Assembly: GCA_030745255.1 (NCBI GenBank)
Contig: JASLOY010000120.1
Span: 1 to 8,940 of the forward strand
Direction of reading: 5' to 3'
Source: Vicinamibacterales bacterium
GTDB lineage: Bacteria; Acidobacteriota; Vicinamibacteria; Vicinamibacterales; UBA8438
Length of the DNA: 8,940 nucleotides
Shown here one piece after another: positions 5,364-8,940 of this stretch (position 1 is its first letter; every line of letters starts with the position of its first letter). The translations under genes and the position numbers were made by a program. The notes beneath the pieces are model-generated. The model was not told where the DNA came from. It saw nothing but the letters and a program-made list of their open reading frames with translations, and made no database searches.

Positions 5364-6674
5364 TCACCCGCCACCGTGGGACATCCGATCGAGCTGACGG
5401 ACCTTGAAACCCAGCGCCACCACGAAGAGCAAGATGAGCACCAGAGAGAGCGCCAGCCCGCGTCTCCGGAACCGGAGCTCGGCCAGCGCCTCAACGCCCG
5501 CGGCGTCCACGCCAGCGAGTATCCCGAGACCGGCGTCGATGATCGGGTCCACCCGGTCTGCGTCGAACGCATGGACCTCGGTACGCGCCAGGGTGAGCTG
5601 GTTCCGCGCCAGCGCGAGCTCGAGCTCCTGATCTCCCATCTCCATTCCGGCGACCGTCAAACGCTCGACGAGGGCCTGCGCCTCGTCAAACGACCGTTTC
5701 AGACTCTCGATCGACGACCGCATCCGCGCGGCTGCCACGAGACCGGCGTCGCCTGTCTCGTGGCAGCTCACGCAGTAGGCCGGAGCCGCGTCCCCCAGCA
5801 TCTCGTCGGTGCCGAGCTGGACAGCGTGACTGCCATGGCATTCGGTGCACCCGCGGTCGAACAGAAATCCGTGGGTGCTGTCGTTGAACCGCTCGGCAAA
5901 GCTCGTGTGACACGTGCCGCACACGTTGGCGACGTCGCCGACCCCTGGCGGGGCCGCCCCGTGATTGCCGTGACAGTCGTTGCAGGTCGGCGCCGAGAGA
6001 TCGTTGCCACGGGTCAGGGCCGCATGGTGCACGCTACGCTGATAGTCGGCGCGCTGCGTGATCGGCGGCGGCGTACCGCCCGGCGCCTGATAGCCGGCCA
6101 TGAGGGCCGGGTCGGCGTGACAGGCCGCGCACGTATCCGCCACGTTGAGCGGAAACACGGGAGAGCGGGCGTCGCTGACCCGGCGCACCCCATGCGCCCC
6201 ATGACAGCTGACGCAGGTGGCAACGTTTGTATCGCCCTCGGCGAGCCCGCGGCCATGCTCGCTAACCGCGTACTCGGTAGCTTGATCGACGCGTTGAGCC
6301 GGCGCGAAACGCCGCATGAGCTCCGCATCGCTGTGACATCGGCTACAGGTCTCGACCATGCCAGCGCCGACCGGCGCCCCCTCGTACCCGAACGTCGGGT
6401 CTTTCGCCCGCGATTCCACGTCGGCGCTGTCGTCACCGCCGTGACAGGTGACGCAACTGAACCCGCGTTCGGCGTGCACGTCGTCGCCGAGCAGTCCCAC
6501 CGGTGCCGCGAGTCGGTCCTCCAGAACGGCATGACATGCGACACACCCGTTCACCAGCTCCGGCTGCCCCTGCCGGGCGTTACCGGCAGACACCACCGAC
6601 GGGCTCGCCAGCAACGCAAGCGTCAGGATCGCCGGCACCACTACTCGAATCATGCTGTCTACTGACATCCTCAT
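5364..6674 (-). CDS. Nonahaem cytochrome c with C-terminal membrane anchor
   Basis: The 436-aa protein starts with a Sec signal peptide (hydrophobic about 10-28, cleavage near VSAGNA). Nine CxxCH haem-binding motifs follow, with cysteines starting at about 44, 74, 110, 154, 182, 231, 252, 276 and 301. Extra histidines in EH-G, VHH and THG contexts (about 140, 216-217 and 268) could be distal ligands. Residues about 315-400 are helical and haem-free, possibly a stalk, and about 406-423 form a transmembrane helix with a basic cytoplasmic tail. It is therefore a periplasmic electron carrier tethered to the inner membrane. It is the last gene of the operon, 24 bp after cytochrome b, so it probably accepts electrons from the quinol-oxidising b/Rieske unit. 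Starts at 6674, 6668 or 6653 are possible; none has a clear ribosome site. Confidence 0.93.
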   Translation of the reverse strand: MRMSVDSMIRVVVPAILTLALLASPSVVSAGNARQGQPELVNGCVACHAVLEDRLAAPVGLLGDDVHAERGFSCVTCHGGDDSADVESRAKDPTFGYEGAPVGAGMVETCSRCHSDAELMRRFAPAQRVDQATEYAVSEHGRGLAEGDTNVATCVSCHGAHGVRRVSDARSPVFPLNVADTCAACHADPALMAGYQAPGGTPPPITQRADYQRSVHHAALTRGNDLSAPTCNDCHGNHGAAPPGVGDVANVCGTCHTSFAERFNDSTHGFLFDRGCTECHGSHAVQLGTDEMLGDAAPAYCVSCHETGDAGLVAAARMRSSIESLKRSFDEAQALVERLTVAGMEMGDQELELALARNQLTLARTEVHAFDADRVDPIIDAGLGILAGVDAAGVEALAELRFRRRGLALSLVLILLFVVALGFKVRQLDRMSHGGG

Positions 6675-6698
6675 CCCGTCAGGAACGCTCCGACAAAC

Positions 6699-7768
6699 TC
6701 ACGACGCCCAGTACCCGATCAGCGTGAACGATACGAGATACCCCAGCGCCCCGAGTCCGAGCACTGTGAACAGCCGACCAGGCCGTCCCGCTGCCGCCTC
6801 GCGGTCGAGGACCGGCAGGAGCAGTGCCGCCGCGCCAAAGGCAGCACGCCGAGTGTCTCGCCCTCCAGTCCGAGCACCCGACCGGGCAAAAGCTTGAGCG
6901 TGTGGAACACGGCGACGAAATACCACTCCGGCCTGATGCCGGCCGGAACCGGTGCCAGCGGATCCGCTTTGAGCCCCAGCTCCCACGGAAAGAAGGCGGC
7001 AAGAGCCGCGAGCAGCGCCATCGCAACATACCAGGCCATCAGGTCACGTAGCACGTAGTTGGGGAAGAACGGAGTCTGCGGGACTCGCCCGCCCGGCGGC
7101 AGGCTCTGCTCGACGTCGAACGGCACGCTCATGCCCTGACGCTGGACGAAGAACAGGTGAACCACGAGCAGCAGGGTGGTCATCGCCGGCAAGATGGCGA
7201 CGTGCAACGCGTAGAAACGCGACAGCGTCGCGCCGGTCACTTCGTCTCCGCCGCGGAGAAACCGCATGAGGAAGTCGCCGACCAACGGCACCGAACCGGC
7301 CATGCCGGTCCCGACCCGGGTCGCAAACAGCGCCAAGGTGTTCCACGGCAGCAGATACCCGCTGAACCCGAACGCCAGCATCAGGAACAACAGCAGGGCG
7401 CCACTCACCCACGTGAGCTCGCGCGGCTTGCGATACGCCTTCAGCAGCCAGACGCTGAACAGGTGCGCGAACGCCGCGGCGATGAGGAGGTTGGCCGACC
7501 AGGCGTGCACGTTCCGAATCAGCCAGCCAAACTCCACCTGCGTGAGAATGAACTGAACGCTCTCGAACGCCTCGGCCGCGCTGGGACGATAGTAGAGCAG
7601 CAGCAGGATGCCGGTGGCGAGCTGCACGAATAGGAGAAACAGCGTGACGCCGCCGAGGTAGTACCACCCCTTGTGCACATGCGACGGCACTGTCTTGGCG
7701 AGCGCGACACGGGTCAGACCGGTCAGATCGAGCCGCTCATCGAGCCACGACACCAGACGGGGCATCAT
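6699..7768 (-). CDS. Cytochrome b (b6 and subunit-IV parts fused) of a quinol oxidoreductase, frameshifted near 6842
   Basis: This is the haem-b subunit of a bc-type complex that oxidises quinol and feeds electrons to Rieske protein and cytochrome c. Haem ligands are H88/H102 (13 residues between) and H189/H204 (14 between, the spacing of b6-type proteins). PEWY (280-283) forms the quinol-oxidation site, and about eight hydrophobic helices are visible. The frame breaks near 6842: the upstream frame reads to GETLGVL, and the next frame continues sensibly with AFGAAALLLPVLDRE and ends in LIGYWAS. Adding one base there restores a 356-aa protein. A sequencing or assembly slip is likelier than a true pseudogene, because both sides are intact. 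The start at 7768 is 11 bp after the Rieske stop, with GAGGGG as ribosome site. Confidence 0.92.
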
Positions 7769-7779
7769 CCTGGCGCCCC

Positions 7780-8262
7780 TCAGTCGCGCGAGACGACCAC
7801 TTCCTCTTGTCCCGATTCGCCGCGCACCTGGACGGTGAGCCGCTCCAACGCTCGCGGTGGTGGGCCCGACACCACGCCCCCTCCCAGGTCGAAGAGACCG
7901 TCGTGGCATGCGCACCACACCTGGGACGTCTCGGGGCGGTATTGTACGGTGCAGTCCAGATGCGTGCAGGTGGCATTGAAGGCCCGGAGCTCGCCTTCGG
8001 GTGTTCGGACCAGCAGGGCCGGGCGGTTGCCGAAGTTGAAGACAAAGCCGGTGTTCGGCGGTACATTCGCCAACCGCGCCGCCACCACACTCAGCGTGGC
8101 CGGCTCACCCCCTGGAGGCGGAACCAGATAGCGCGTCACCGGGTAGAGCATCGCCATCGCCGATGACATGAAGCCGAACCCCAGGATCGAGTCGAGGAAG
8201 GTCCGGCGGGGTGTCTGCTCCGCCGCGTCGGCCCGCGCGGGCGAAGTCGGTGTCTCAGGCAT
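7780..8262 (-). CDS. Rieske [2Fe-2S] protein of a bc-type complex, low-potential variant
   Basis: The 160-aa protein has a twin-arginine signal-anchor (RRTFLDSILGFGFM, residues 19-32, with the hydrophobic helix continuing to about 40), a short hinge, and a Rieske domain (about 58-158). Cluster motifs are CTHLDC (99-104) and CACH (117-120): C99, H101, C117 and H120 bind the cluster, and C104 with C119 form the disulfide. In high-potential Rieske proteins the second loop reads CPCHGSxY; here it is CACHDGLF, so the Ser and Tyr that raise the potential are Gly122 and Phe124. This suggests a menaquinol-linked enzyme. The gene sits between the beta-barrel and cytochrome b genes in one operon. No clear ribosome site precedes the ATG; a perfect 16-bp palindrome lies there instead. 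Confidence 0.95.
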   Translation of the reverse strand: MPETPTSPARADAAEQTPRRTFLDSILGFGFMSSAMAMLYPVTRYLVPPPGGEPATLSVVAARLANVPPNTGFVFNFGNRPALLVRTPEGELRAFNATCTHLDCTVQYRPETSQVWCACHDGLFDLGGGVVSGPPPRALERLTVQVRGESGQEEVVVSRD

Positions 8263-8266
8263 GAAC

Positions 8267-8282
8267 TTCGCGAGCTCGCGAA
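8267..8282. promoter_or_regulatory. Perfect 16-bp palindrome immediately before the Rieske start codon
   Basis: TTCGCGAGCTCGCGAA is its own exact reverse complement and ends four bases before the ATG at 8262. It occupies the place where a ribosome-binding site would be. It may be an operator, or in RNA a cruciform-like hairpin or dimerisation site that controls translation. Confidence 0.5.
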
Positions 8283-8302
8283 CCAGCGCGACCGGAGCAC
8301 CC

Positions 8303-8318
8303 GACTCCTCTTGGAGTC
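8303..8318. terminator. Hairpin between the beta-barrel and Rieske genes
   Basis: GACTCC (8303-8308) and GGAGTC (8313-8318) pair perfectly around a 4-nt loop, three bases past the stop codon of the beta-barrel gene. In the direction of transcription (minus strand) no T-tract follows, so it is likelier to be a processing, stabilising or partial-termination element within the operon than a full terminator. Confidence 0.45.
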
Positions 8319-8321
8319 TCT

Positions 8322-8940
8322 TTAGAACCGGTATCCGATCGAGACCTCGGCGATGTGGGCACTGTAGTCGTCGAAGTCGAACAGGCTCTCGTCGAGCGCA
8401 TTGTACCGGTAGGACAGGTTCACGACGTAGCCGGCCGGCGACAGCAGCTCGGTGAACACCCGATACTGCTCCCAGTCGAGGCCGAAGCTGCCACGGTTGC
8501 GATACGCCGACAGATCGGTGCCGACCTTGACCCCGTCGGTCACCCCGACCGTCACCCCGCCGGCGCCTCGATCGAGGTCCGAGTGATACAGGGTTGCGAA
8601 TGTGCGGAAACCGTTCAGCACGTTGGTGATCTCGTTGCTCACCTCCTGACGGGTATAGCTCCCGAACACGGAGACCGGCTCCCCGCTATATGCCGCATGC
8701 GCCGTGAAGCTCGTGTTCCGAAGCGTAGCCGGGTCGCCGGTGCGCGGTTCGGTCGGGTGGACCGGGCCCGCCAGATCGTTCTCGATCCGACGGGTCAGGA
8801 AGGCGCCGGTCACGGTCAGTCCGTTGCCGGGCATGAATCGCACCCGCGCCTTGACGCGATCCATGCTGGTCGGCGCGATCAGGGTGAACGGATCGTCGTA
8901 ATCCCCGCGCTCGTACTCGCCCATCACACTGACACGACGT
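8322..8940 (-). CDS. Outer-membrane beta-barrel protein, C-terminal part (possibly MtrB/PioB-like)
   Basis: At least 205 codons are present, and the frame stays open to the right window edge, so the N-terminus is missing. The protein shows alternating polar/hydrophobic strands rich in aromatic residues (RVKARVRFMP, TVTGAFLTRR, SVFGSYTRQEV, VNLSYRYNAL, HIAEVSIGYRF) separated by Asp/Gly-rich turns. It ends in ...GYRF, the terminal Phe that the BAM machinery recognises in outer-membrane proteins. Being first (as far as seen) in an operon with a Rieske protein, cytochrome b and nonahaem cytochrome, it could be a barrel of the MtrB/PioB type that lets a multihaem cytochrome span the outer membrane. 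That assignment rests on context and general strand pattern only; a porin of another family remains possible. Confidence 0.8.
   Translation of the reverse strand, partial: RRVSVMGEYERGDYDDPFTLIAPTSMDRVKARVRFMPGNGLTVTGAFLTRRIENDLAGPVHPTEPRTGDPATLRNTSFTAHAAYSGEPVSVFGSYTRQEVSNEITNVLNGFRTFATLYHSDLDRGAGGVTVGVTDGVKVGTDLSAYRNRGSFGLDWEQYRVFTELLSPAGYVVNLSYRYNALDESLFDFDDYSAHIAEVSIGYRF

Noticed and set aside
5328..6665. A 445-codon plus-strand open frame opposite the nonahaem cytochrome gene, starting at a GTG preceded by GAAGGAGG (5311-5318)
   Set aside because: The product is Arg/His/Val-rich with no domain and mirrors the cytochrome gene almost exactly, as expected of antisense frames at high GC. 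The nine CxxCH motifs on the other strand settle the matter. The ribosome-like site is curious but probably chance.

Overview
The window is GC-rich bacterial DNA with tightly packed genes. It suggests a Gram-negative (a C-terminal outer-membrane beta-barrel is present), menaquinone-type respiring bacterium with extensive c-type cytochromes, for example Acidobacteriota or a deltaproteobacterium-like lineage. That placement is inference; no rRNA or other marker gene is present.

Left part (1-2438): a PAS-domain sensor gene, cut by the left edge, reads leftward. It is divergent from an NtrC-family response regulator (629-2002) with receiver, AAA+ sigma-54 activator and Fis HTH domains. The regulator has a TATAAT box only 9 bp ahead of its ATG, so its mRNA is probably leaderless. 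A small stand-alone Fis-type HTH protein follows (2154-2438).

Middle (2439-5259): a 769-bp stretch without a recognisable gene contains tandem 16-bp palindromes and a strongly structured segment. Next come a 58-aa two-helix membrane protein (minus strand) and a divergent plus-strand operon encoding a tandem-CBS protein and a PAS-SpoIIE/PP2C phosphatase.

The most interesting observation is that four -24/-12 (sigma-54) promoter-like sequences with exact GG-N10-GC (or GT) spacing occur within about 1.5 kb. They lie before the Fis-HTH gene, before the gene-less structured segment (a possible regulatory RNA), before the small membrane protein, and before the CBS/phosphatase operon. A 26-nt inverted repeat sits between the last two, divergent promoters, where an enhancer would be expected. 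With the sigma-54 activator encoded next door, this looks like a compact, locally controlled sigma-54 regulon: sensor, activator, accessory HTH factor, candidate RNA, membrane peptide, CBS sensor and phosphatase.

Right part (5364-8940, minus strand): an electron-transfer operon in the order outer-membrane beta-barrel (partial), Rieske protein, cytochrome b (b6-type haem spacing, fused to a PEWY-containing part, with a -1 frameshift near its end) and a nonahaem cytochrome c anchored by a C-terminal helix. The Rieske protein lacks the Ser and Tyr that raise redox potential, which fits menaquinol oxidation. The set could carry electrons from quinol to periplasmic or outer-membrane acceptors. The operon is convergent with the phosphatase gene.
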